Source: Lenisia limosa (Eukaryota > Breviatea). Taken from it: a stretch of DNA of 23,677 nt. The position numbers and the translations under genes are program-made. The DNA is taken from positions 1 through 23,677 of the forward strand of contig LPNZ01008770.1 in assembly GCA_001655205.1 (NCBI GenBank). The letters are read 5' to 3'. Positions within the stretch are counted from its first letter, which is position 1. Each line of letters starts with the position of its first letter. Shown piece after piece: positions 11,543 to 20,960 of this stretch. The notes beneath the pieces were generated by a model that saw nothing but the letters and a program-made list of their open reading frames with translations, had not been told where the DNA came from and made no database searches.

Positions 11543-11973
11543 GTTGTTTTTGTACATCTGTTATTCAATTACCCCCCCCCCCACGCGCGGAACTGCAGAG
11601 CATCAAGACTCTGTTAACATTCATAAAGTACTATTATATGCTACATATGATTTCATATTTCAATTGTGGTTTTTTTTGGTGTGTGGAATGCAGGGTTAGG
11701 AATTTGCTTCACTTCCATTGAAAAAGACTGAATCCTCTAAATGTCGATATTTTGCTAATCTTTTTCGAACCGAAGTGAATCACTTACGAATCCACAGTAC
11801 TGCTCGGTACTCCTGTACATTGTACACAAAATACAGTTGCAAGATGAAGGCACGAGACGCGGATGTTTGTGTGTGATTCTGTAACTGATATTTTGGTCAG
11901 GTATTTAGACTGAAAAGCAATTTAGTCATAATTTACATAATACATTACCTGTGAACCATAGAACCCCTAACAT
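11543..11973. other. Convergent 3' region between SET and the DUF1764 gene
   Basis: This 431-base stretch lies between two stop codons. It contains a C run (about 11571-11582) that is not followed by a gap and a short inverted-repeat element (11706-11782). No coding exon was seen. Confidence 0.5.
11706..11782. mobile_element. MITE-like short inverted-repeat element, intergenic copy
   Basis: The left arm (GCTTCACTTCCATTGAAAAA) pairs imperfectly with the right arm (CTTTTTCGAACCGAAGTGAA) around a core containing GACTGAAT and TCGATATTT. The arms and core match the intronic element at 16681-16779. No coding capacity. Confidence 0.6.
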
Positions 11974-13316
11974 TTAATAACAACAATCACAATCGAACGG
12001 ACACAGCTTAGTGCCACCTCCCTGGCCAAGCTTTAGCTGCTTCTCAGTGAATATCCTGTAGCCCTCCTCAGTTTTCATTTCCTTCTTCCCCCTGAGGTCC
12101 GCAAATGGGTCATCTTCAGGCGCATCAGAAACTCCAGCTATAAGCGTTAGGTCAATGTATGGGTTCTCGTTTCTCTTCTCAAAAGCCAACGATGTGATCA
12201 CAGCCTCATTCAATTGTACATCCAGCGAAACTTTGCCTATCCTACATACAAATAAACTTGCGTCCTTCTTCAAGAACTTCCTCTTCTCCTTCCTGCTGCT
12301 CAGCCTCCTTCTTCCTCTTCTTCTTAAGCTTTCTTTTTTCCGCTTTCATCTACACCATAAAACGGATCTCGAACAATAGAATACAGTACAACACCTACTT
12401 TTTGTGCTTCTTCTTCCACCTTCTTTTTCTCAATGTTTTTAATTTCTGCCTTCTTGGCAAATAAGTCATCAATTTCTGATGAGGTTAATAGCAGCAGCAA
12501 AATTACTTCCTTGGTACCAGGAATAGATCGCAGTATTTCTTTACCAGTAAAAGGGCATATTAAACCAAGAGATTCGATTTCACGATAAATCCTCAACAAT
12601 ACCACGATATTTTATCAGTCTTTTACAAGCCAAACTAAAGCTGGATATGACGTACCTATTACGCCCCCAACACACCAGTAACACTGATGGAATCTTTCTT
12701 CACCTCCGGTACTGCAGCTTTCGACTTCTTCTTCCTCCTCTTCTTAGCCGCCTGGGGGATTAGGAATCATAAGCATCAATATGTTGAAATGATTTAAACA
12801 GCGGGTTGTATTTGGCCTGAGCTGTCAACAACCCCACACCAGATATTTATTATATAGTATCAATTCACCCAAAAATGCCTCACAACTCTGTGTATCTCCC
12901 CCGCATACATTAGTGAGTACCTGTGGATAAAAGATGTTTGTTGGGTCTCTTTATCATATTGACGTATGAAGAAAAAGCCAAAAACTCAAACTATTGCTTG
13001 CTTGAATTATTTTGAAAGCCATAACAATTGTAATAACATTGAAAGGGAATATATCAACATAAAAGAAGATTATTTTGCACCCTTTTGATTGCAGTCATTT
13101 CACTCAAAAACATAAATCAACCAAATGACATTCCTTTCCAACAAACAATTGAAGATGGAGGGTTGCTGACAGGTTCTACTTTACCCTAAACGGGGTCAAT
13201 AAAATAACCTAAAAAACATCAACAAATGACGATGGCTATAAATAAAAACCACATATGAATAAACAGCATTTTAAGGATAGAAATCAGGATACTCGACTCA
13301 CCATGTTAGACCACAT
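11974..13316 (-). CDS. DUF1764 family protein (140 residues)
   Basis: A small conserved eukaryotic protein of unknown function (Pfam DUF1764, recognised from memory). Exons in reading order: 13316-13302, 12751-12685, 12475-12399, 12349-12250, 12137-11974; the lengths 15, 67, 77, 100 and 164 give 140 residues in phase. It opens MWSNMAAKKRRKKKSK, then KIDDLFAKKAEIKN (the family's usual IDD-F-KK start), a lysine- and glutamate-rich linker, DDPFADLRGKK, GYRIFTEKQLKLGQGGGT and the diagnostic cysteine-rich end LCPFDCDCCY (cysteines 132, 136, 138 and 139). The basic stretches suggest a nuclear or nucleolar location (inference). The first intron is about 550 bases. The gene is head to head with CWF19L2 across 220 bases. 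Confidence 0.88.
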
Positions 13317-13536
13317 GGAAGGCTGATGGGTGAACTTAGTGAAGCAGGCAAACTTCCTCTACTCTTCAAAATTCTGTTTTTCTTTACCACCAACTGATCA
13401 CCAACCAACAATCGTGAAGAAAGAAAGGAAAGGGGACCAAAAAAAAATTGACACAAGCTTCATGATCGATGATCAAGGCACCGTATCTTTGGAATTCAGT
13501 CTTCGTCGACTTCTCTCATTTAGAAGTACGTCTAAG
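13317..13536. promoter_or_regulatory. Shared 220-base start region of the DUF1764 gene and CWF19L2
   Basis: The start codons at 13316 (-) and 13537 (+) face away from each other, so both promoters and 5' untranslated regions must fit in this segment, unless a distal exon exists. No named element is recognisable. Confidence 0.45.
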
Positions 13537-16500
13537 ATGGCAGCACCGCGATTTCTTACGGATAAAGAGATTGAGGCGAGTTATAAGTATGAGTCCGACT
13601 ACAGGTTTGGGGAGTCTGCTGTGTACAACTCAGTGCATTGACGCTACCTGCATATATTATGTTTATAGCTTGAAAGTTATTATGAAAATATTGGATGGGG
13701 CTCCTCCCTTACTTGTGTGTATCATCATTTTGTAGGGAACGACAGGAGACTAACAAGTCATCTTACTTGCGTTTTCAGGAAGATGAAGAGTCAGACTCCG
13801 ACGTAAGGGTTGAAATAACTCTCTTTAACGTTTCCACAATTTGCTTTGTTGACACTTTTTCCGTTATTGAATTATATTGGCTGTTCTTCCAATAAATTTT
13901 ACTCATGAGAAATATACCCGTTTTACAAGAGAACATTCATCAACAATAACGGATCACGACGTCATGAGGTTGTTTGTGACTCTTTAGAACCCTGATATTC
14001 CTCGCGGCGTGTTAGGGCAGGTGTGCTTGGGGTGGTCAAATAATGTAGACTAGAGGAATGGTTTTATGCCACATGTTTAAGTGCGAATAAATATTCCTTC
14101 CAATTACCATTTGCATTTTTTTTTTTTTTTTTTTTTTNNNNNNNNNNNNNNNNNNNNNNNNNNNNNNNNNNNNNNNNNNNNNNNNNNNNNNNNNNNNNNN
14201 NNNNNNNNNNNNNNCAAATCCTTGCCCACTTTACATGCAGATGAGGGTTGTTCAACGTGAAAAGACCAATGATGAAATGTTCGATGAGCTGAATAGTCGG
14301 GCTGAGTCCAGTAGGCTGAGTGAAGAGCAAAAACGAAAAGAGGAAGTGGTAGGTTGGGAGTGGTACAAATTATTTTTTTATAATTGCACGTTCATCTTGG
14401 TGTTTTAATCTCTTTCGGACATGTGGCTAATGTCTTAGGATGCGTATCTTGAAAAAAAGAGGCAGAAAAAGGAAGAGAAGAAAGCAAAGAAAGAAGAGAA
14501 GAAGTTCAAGAAGAAAGAAAAGAAGTGGAAGAAGGAGGAGCAGAAGGCGATTGAAGAAGGGAAAGCTCCACCTCCCCCTCCCAAAACAAAGTATGTTAAA
14601 TTTAAATTTTTAATATAATACTTATGTCTCATACTCTAACACTTCAGGGAAGAGAAGAGGAAAGAAAAGGAAGAACTCGCCCGTAAGCCTGCTGCAGGTG
14701 AGGGCTTCATGAGGTGCATATTGTGTTAATTCTGGTTGATTTTTAGAGAATAAGATAAAATAGGGACATTATCAAACAAAAACTACTGTACGCACATGCT
14801 ACGCTATCTAAGGAAAATAGAAAATATAGTTTCTACAAAAAATGACATGAAATCTCTGAACGCTTCAGATCGTGATGAGTGGATGTCAGTGATGGATAAT
14901 GACGCCTTCAAACTCTACGGAAATGAAAAGGAGGAGGTTAAGAAGATTGAGGTTCGTGGTTTTCAATTACCTTCATTTATATGCTGTTGATATGGTGCAA
15001 ACATTCCTTTATGTCAATATTCACTGAAATTTCCTTCTCATGGTGTTTGATACCGGAGTGATGGGATGCAGCATGGGCTTGTTTGTTTTGTTGTTCTCAA
15101 ACCTCTATGTTGTCAGCCAACAGAGTTGATTTTAGACTTTTTTTGTTTCATAAATTTTCCAATTTTACCTCCCCAGCGACCGGACCCTGACGCACCCGCC
15201 CCGGTGTCATCTCGTGAACTGAACCCTGTCATGTCGCAAACTAAGGAGGCTGCAGGTACGCAAACGCCGATATAATAGGACAACCTTTCAAGCTTCATAT
15301 TCTTTGCGGAAATTTTTGAACATACACGTAGTACATACTATATTAGTATAGTATTACGTTACTTAGGTTTCGAGAGATTTCCCATTTTTATTTGTTTCTT
15401 TTCAGCCCCTTTTGAATTTGCTGAAACCGGAAATTTCCGCGAGAGAGCTCTGAAACGTATTATTCAAAATGTGGGTTCATGACCTCATAATTTGGTCCTT
15501 TCAAATGCATTCCAGTCTTTTGTTGGCATTGCTACTCACTTTGGGCTTCTGCAAATTCTTAAATTGATATTTAACAGTCTTTTTGCACCAAATCATTAAC
15601 CAATTAGGCTGAGGAAGAAGGATTGGATGTTGATGAGGTTATTCGTGAGCGCTTTGGAGTAAGGGGGGCTGATTTGGCTCAAGAAGACACCTACTGAGAT
15701 TAAGGTCGATTTTGATTTTATTGTTAATGACTTCGCTTCAAGGACAGTTTTTTTAGGAAATCAACTTATTTACAAGGAAGACGCTTCTATTTCAGCAATC
15801 AAAGAGCAGTTCCGTTCTCTCAAGGCCCAGAAACCAACTGTTGAAAATCAGCATGTTGCTGCCGCCCCAAGAAGGTTGGAGGAGTTAATAGTTGTTTATA
15901 TTGAGCAACCTTTCTTGGATATGTCAGCTGTTGCGGGATGCAATTTGGAATACTATTATTGTGTTGTTTTGACTTTTTTAGTGTTCGAGGAAGCCGGTAG
16001 GGTAAGGTTGCCTGAAGCCGAAGATATTATAATTATCAATCAAGAATTTCCTTTAAACTGCCTATGTTGTGATTTGAAGCTTTTAGTTTCGTTTCACATA
16101 ATATTATCTCTTACTGTTTAGCCCCAGATATGAAGATAGAAGAGGTGATAGAAGAGATGACAGAAGGGATGACAGAAGAAGTGATAGGAGAGATGACAGA
16201 AGAGATGACAGAAGAAGTGATAGGAGAGATGACAGAAGGGATGAGAGAAGAAGTGACAGAAGAGATGAGAGGAGAGATGAAAGAAGACCAGGAAGAAGAG
16301 CAACCCGGTATGAAGATGAAAGCAAAGTTGGACAAAAAGATGAGTTTGGGCGTAGTACTGAGAGCCGTAGGAGTGAGCGCGATAGTCACCGGGGCTCCCG
16401 AAGAGAGAGGAGGTAGGCCCTTTGCTTCTTCAAGTATGTTTCCTTTCAATGTAACTAGTCAATGAACATGTGAAAACTGAATCACACCACTGTTTTACAA

Positions 16501-19456
16501 GAATTCAGTGATAATGATAATCCGCAGTCTCCCTTAACTTTCGTCACATATTTAGGAGATCACGCAGTCCTCGAGGCAATACCACACGGTATAGCTGACC
16601 TTTACTCGGATATAGTTCTTTAAAATAAGACATACTAGATATCATAATAAAAATAGCTCACTGACCATTCATCTCATACCTAGGGCGTCCCTACGGTCCG
16701 AAAAAGACTGGTAAAATATCGATATTTATCGAGGAGTTATTGAGAATTTCAGTCTTTTTTGGGCCGAAGGGAAGCCCTACCAATACTTGATATTGTTTTA
16801 CTCCCACTAATTTCACCAGAACTCGCGGCTATGAAGCGGACGAGGACTTCGACTGGCAAGAGGTTGAGGCCAAGGAGTAAGGGGGCAATGCTGAAGAGAT
16901 AAGGGAAACCAAGGAATGCGTATTGCAATTCAATTGTTTCTTATGGAAAAAGAGTGGAGTTTCCGATTTTTGAATCATCAAAGTCCTTTGATCAACAGCT
17001 CTTTGTTGAGAAGAGGAAAATAAACTGTATATCATATACTAGTAGTATACTAGATATCATATAATATGTGTACATAACAGTATTTTATATTTTGTAGGCA
17101 TCGTCATTGCCTCTATTTAATCCCACGTGTCTTTTATATCGTTTTTGCAAGTCAAGGCAATATTTATTTCGAAAAGAAAAGAGGGTAACGAGCTGTACAA
17201 AATAAACACAGATTAGGTAGACTACTTATTTAAACATGGTGTAAAGCGATAATACGAAATTAATTCAGGCACATAATTTTGACGATTTCCATTCACGTTG
17301 CCAGCAAGGAAGAACGGGCAGCCGACTCTTCGGATGATGAAGAGACGAAACCTCGCTCCAGCCTTCATTTTGGAGAGTGGGATGGAATGGGACTTGTTTT
17401 ACATCAATATCAGAAATCGTTCCATATTCACCCGATTTGCATAGTAAATCTGGCACGCGTTAATACAACCAGCGAAAAGCCATTTACCCCCCCCCCCCNN
17501 NNNNNNNNNNNNNNNNNNNNNNNNNNNNNNNNNNNNNNNNNNNNNNNNNNNNNNNNNNNNNNNNNNNNNTGGATGAGGAGATTGATATGAGGTAAAAAGA
17601 AAAAGGATTCCCATCTCTTTCCAAAAAAGACTGAATTTTCGTATCAATCACTTCTCTTTGTTTCGTTTTTTGTACCTTTTCAAAACTCACTCCCCAGAAA
17701 AGAGATTGTCAAACCCATGAACACGGGGCCGGATACCACCAAGTTTGTGGGCTCACTGCCTATCTACAAAGCTCCTAGAACGCTTGAATATTTTGATTAA
17801 ATAGTGTGGTCTACAATTATCTTTTCAAACTATTTCTATCCTAGGTTATCTCCCTGAGTTGTTTCGCTGTTGGATTGCCCCCCCCCCTCCATACNNNNNN
17901 NNNNNNNNNNNNNNNNNNNNNNNNNNNNNNNNNNNNNNNNNNNNNNNNNNNNNNNNNNNNNNNNNNNNNNNNNNNNNNNNNNNNNNNNNNNNNNNNNCGT
18001 ATCTTCACATCCCCGCCCGCGGACGCTTGGTTGACGGCCACTGCCGGATATCGTGGATGGACCACGAGCCGCAGAGCATCGAGCTGGATGATGACACCCG
18101 GACCGAAATAAGAGTGGGACGGGCTAATGTTGTTGGAATTCCTGTCCCAACAAGAAGGAAACGTCGATTTTTTCGATAGTTTCAGTCCTTTTTTATTTAA
18201 GGTTTATAAATTTGTTCATAACAGATTATTATCGAGAATTCTTCTTGAAATATGGATTTATTATATTTATATTGTCTAACAGACGTTTAGAACTTCAAGA
18301 AATGTGTCCAGCAAATGTTCCACACTAAGTTGGACAAGGAAGTTGTTTTTATTGAAACCTGCACTGAGAGGAAAATCAAGAAAGTGGTATGCAGTCCACT
18401 TCTTCATTGTACTCAGAAGAGTTTTTCCATTTTCACTTGAGAATTTTCCAATAATCTGTTTTTATTAGTGAATTAAAAAGTATCTCGGAGTAGAGTATTT
18501 AAATTTATCGTGAAACAAGCAATTTTATCTATATTCCTTTATAATAATTTATTATATACTCACCTCCTAGCAACATGGCTTCATTGACTGCTTCCCAATG
18601 CCAAGGAAAAAGGACGCCCAGCTCTATTTCTTGGTATGTACATCTCCAATTATCATCTACTCTTTAATTTTTGTTCTTTCAACTGACCCTTTCAGCAAAT
18701 GCTTCAGCATGCTGATGAGGAGTGGAGTGATCATAAAAAGGTAAGTCTGCTTTTACTTATACGTCCCACTCAAAAACACTTTTTGACACAATACAGACAG
18801 TGACGAGATCACTCAAGAATATGTTTCTTCCGTTAGCAAATAATTTACATATTGTACTTCCTCTATCTCAACCTTCACCCCCAGGTAATTGAGACCACGA
18901 AGGAGCGCCCTCTCTTCAATGCAATCGCCAAGGGATTCCCTTACTTCCATGTTTCTTTTGGAGTGAATAGGAGTGGGTTTGAAAAGCAGCCTTTCTGGCC
19001 TTTGAGATTGCATCCACATTCTTCTTGTATAGTATTATGTAGTATATCATCATATCAATATATTTGAAGAAGGAATTGACGGATTTAGTCGGATATGCGC
19101 ATGTGATCGAAGATGCTGACCAGTTTTCTCACGATGCAGGAATGGTATGTTTTTTGGATGGCAATATGATTGGAATAACTCCATTTCTGCAAATTTTTTA
19201 CTTTTANNNNNNNNNNNNNNNNNNNNNNNNNNNNNNNNNNNNNNNNNNNNNNNNNNNNNNNNNNNNNNNNNNNNNNNNNNNNNNNNNNNNNNNNNNNNNN
19301 NNNNNNNNNNNNNTGCTAACCTCAGAATTGCCGACATTAACGAACTTCTCGCACAGACCAACAGGTAAGGTGGCATACATCTGTGAACTACACCACTGAC
19401 AATTTAGGTTTAAGGCAATGTTCGAGGCATATGACTGGTCTAAGCAGCTTAGATAG
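13537..19456 (+). CDS. CWF19L2: CWF19L2-type spliceosome-associated protein with an Arg-Asp repeat domain, at least 26 exons
   Basis: CWF19-family proteins join late and intron-lariat spliceosomes in the nucleus. Exons: 13537-13604, 13736-13802, 13988-14020, 14241-14348, 14439-14590, 14648-14697, 14869-14951, 15177-15255, 15406-15470, 15608-15658, 15777-15874, 15982-15996, 16122-16412, 16556-16588, 16820-16876, 17305 to about 17376 or 17395, gap to 17591, 17698 to about 17740, gap to 18113, 18291-18386, 18571-18633, 18696-18740, 18885-18962, about 19070-19144, 19326-19364, 19408-19456. The N-terminal half has a lysine-rich coil, RDEWMSVMD and the family motif ALKRIIQNAEEEGLD...EVIRERFG, then the RD array. 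The C-terminal half matches both CWF19 C-terminal domains: RLVDGHCRISWMDH, QMFHTKLDKEVVFIETC, GFIDCFPMP, ADEEWSDHKK, GFPYFHVSFG, GYAHVIEDADQF, AYDWSKQLR. The halves join if 16876 is a donor (GA|GTAAGG); otherwise TAA at 16878 ends a 417-residue protein. The zinc-knuckle region probably lies in the 17895-17997 gap. Exon ends near 17376, 17740 and 19070 are unsure. Confidence 0.85.
15082..15176 (+). repeat. Intronic dispersed repeat ending in a C-rich 3' splice site, copy 2
   Basis: It matches 3483-3584 over its length (shared start, GCCAACAGAG, ATTTTCCA, TTTTACC). Here the end reads TTTTACCTCCCCAG, and the AG is the acceptor for the CWF19L2 exon at 15177. Confidence 0.7.
15982..15996 (+). other. 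Probable 15-base microexon of CWF19L2
   Basis: Flanked by TTTTTTAG upstream and GTAGGG downstream, this segment encodes about five residues (VRGS plus split codons). Being a multiple of three, it can be skipped without changing frame: exon 15777-15874 joins 16122 in the same phase either way. It may be a cassette exon, or not an exon at all. Confidence 0.45.
16132..16299 (+). repeat. Coding Arg-Asp (RD) tandem repeat
   Basis: Fourteen 12-base units encode tetrapeptides ending in RR: ED, GD, then DD/SD/DE units, ending PG. Within it a 36-base higher-order unit (DDRR-DDRR-SDRR) repeats about three times. It encodes residues 294-349 of the CWF19L2 model. Alternating Arg-Asp tracts occur in RNA-binding and splicing proteins such as the NELF-E RD motif. 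Confidence 0.9.
16681..16779. mobile_element. MITE-like element with 30-base terminal inverted repeats and TA flanks
   Basis: This 99-base sequence lies in a CWF19L2 intron (16589-16819). The first 30 bases match the reverse complement of the last 30 at 26 positions (TAGGGC, TCCCT, CGG, AAAAAGACTG shared). The outer TA on each side looks like the TA target duplication of Tc1/mariner-type elements. There is no coding capacity; the core has ATCGATAT. Confidence 0.75.
17607..17641. mobile_element. Partial match to the inverted-repeat element, one arm
   Basis: ATTCCCATCTCTTTCC followed by AAAAAAGACTGAAT resembles the left arm and inner end of the element at 16681-16779. Only one arm is present. 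It lies in a CWF19L2 intron. Confidence 0.35.
18162..18196. mobile_element. Partial match to the inverted-repeat element, core and right arm
   Basis: GTCGATTTTTTCGATAG followed by TTTCAGTCCTTTTTT resembles the core and right arm of the 16681-16779 element. It lies in a CWF19L2 intron (18114-18290). Confidence 0.35.
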
Positions 19457-19857
19457 CCCGAAGGTACCTCAAGTGATGTAATATAATGTTTGGTTATTAT
19501 GAATGAGCTTGGCTTCTGTAGTATTCCAGTCTTGTTCAAGATGTCTGCCTATACCCTCAGACTATACTATCAAGAACTATATTAGATGAAAGAGCCTATT
19601 AAACGTGAGTGATGGAAAACTATGGTACACCTCTGCTTGGAGCTTAGCACTTGCCGAAATCAAACTACGAGGAGTTAGTGTGGATGAAAAAACATGATCT
19701 TAGGATAATCAAACTCTGAAGAACAACTTATACCTACAAATGAGAAAAGTAACGAGTATTATTTGTGAATGTTATGAGGAAGACGGTCCTTCCAGAAATA
19801 ATCAGAATGGAAAATCACAAACATAATACTCCTCTCAAATCTGAATTGAATTAAGGG
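19457..19857. other. Convergent 3' region between CWF19L2 and the R-SNARE gene
   Basis: This 401-base AT-rich stretch lies between two stop codons. No exon is convincing. If the R-SNARE uses the GTATGT donor near 19955, a short last exon could lie here. Confidence 0.45.
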
Positions 19858-20680
19858 TCAACTCATCAATTTAATAAACCAGTTCAGGATCTTAGATAGA
19901 CTTGGCCACGAAGTGAAAAAAAAGAAAGAAAGAAGTCGTAGAGCCCCACATACTCCACAGACTGCAGCAACCAAGAAGTAGACAACAATCTGAAAAGTTA
20001 ATGGAGTTCATGGCGAGCGATAACACTAGTCATCATGTCACTTCTTTCTGTATGTCCACATTCAAAAAGATCATTATTCCACGAAAGCAAGATGGTTTAA
20101 TATGCACACACAAACCAATCTCTAAAAACAAAAAAACTGTTTGGCTTGACATCCTTTTCAAGGAAATCAACGGAACCAACAAAATATATCATTATGAAGA
20201 ATAAATAAATATAGATTGGAAGGTTAAGGATAGCAAAAAGAGAATGGCAGGGCTTTTCACTGGAAAGCCTACCAAAATAATACCTCCAATGATAAGGTTG
20301 AGCTTCATGTTCTTCCTTCAATTGTGAAAAAATGAAATAAATAGAGAAGTCCTAATATATAGTCAAAACTAACAAATACATGGATAGATTAAGTGCATAA
20401 GGGGGTCTGATAATCATCCCCACCCACCACCACATTTCCCTTTTCAATTGAGTGGAACGCTTCTGGAAGGCACCTGCCTGGTTGTTAAGGTTATCAGCCT
20501 TGTTTTGCATGGTGTCCAACTTCTCACCACGGTCGATGACCTTATCTAGAGGGAAATGGTCAGAACAGAGAGAGCAACAGAAAGAGAAACCAGACCAATG
20601 TTATCTTGCATAATGACTTTGACATCATCGACATCATTTTGAAGGTTGGCGACCTTGTCAGAAGATTGGGGCTGAGACAT
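19858..20680 (-). CDS. Synaptobrevin/VAMP-type R-SNARE (125 residues)
   Basis: A tail-anchored vesicle R-SNARE that pairs with Q-SNAREs to drive membrane fusion. Exons in reading order: 20680-20596, 20545-20424, 20311-20273, 19989-19858; the phases agree. The SNARE motif spans about residues 9-69: KVANLQNDVDDVKVIMQDNI, then DKVIDRGEKLDTM with the zero-layer Arg34, KADNLNNQAGAF, and TQLKREMWWW. The anchor follows: NMKLNLIIGGIIL joined to IVVYFLVAAVCGVCGAL, so an intron splits the membrane helix. There is no N-terminal longin domain, so it is a short brevin. The last 25 or so residues after the anchor are unusually long for a VAMP; a GTATGT donor inside the last exon would allow a shorter end. 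It is head to head with UBC13. Confidence 0.88.
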
Positions 20681-20960
20681 TTTGAGCAACTATCAAAAAA
20701 CTATGAATAATCTACTTTCTATGTTATTAAAAGGAACTTTTTTTTCAATAATAAACAACAATAGTGATTTCTTTTGCCAAAACCCAAAAAATCGATCTTA
20801 AATATGATCTATATGATCTATACTAATATATAAACAACAAAAATATCGGAAGTTTCCCGTTTTCCCGTTTGCCCATTTAGTTGTGGTAGTAGTATTTGTT
20901 TTGGTCTTTAGTATCCTTTTAGTTTAGTAACTTTTTACTTACACTTTTTGTTTCATCAAA
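20681..20960. promoter_or_regulatory. Shared 280-base start region of the R-SNARE and UBC13 genes
   Basis: Divergent start codons at 20680 (-) and 20961 (+) leave 280 bases for both promoters. It is AT-rich, with a TTTCCCGTTTTCCCG direct repeat near 20855 that could be a protein-binding site (inference only). Confidence 0.4.

Noticed and set aside
11351-11557. Leucine- and phenylalanine-rich minus-strand frame that looks membrane-like
   Set aside because: It is the complement of the glutamate-rich tail exon of SET.
12258-12464. Hydrophobic plus-strand frames near 12.3 kb
   Set aside because: They are the complement of the lysine/glutamate-rich DUF1764 exons.
12324-12605. 93-residue minus-strand open frame starting MVLLRIYREIE
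   Set aside because: Only its part at 12399-12475 is an exon of the DUF1764 gene; the rest is intron, including the LLLLLTS stretch ending in the acceptor.
15659-15700. Reading on from RERFG through GVRGADLAQEDTY to a stop, as the end of a protein
   Set aside because: GTAAGG at 15659 is a good donor, and the acceptor at 15776 restores frame into EDASISAIKEQF and the RD domain.
16104-16449. Long open frames on the minus strand and in another plus frame across the RD repeat
   Set aside because: The 12-base repeat lacks stops in several frames, so these are low-complexity shadows. The plus-strand RD frame is fixed by splice phases and family context.
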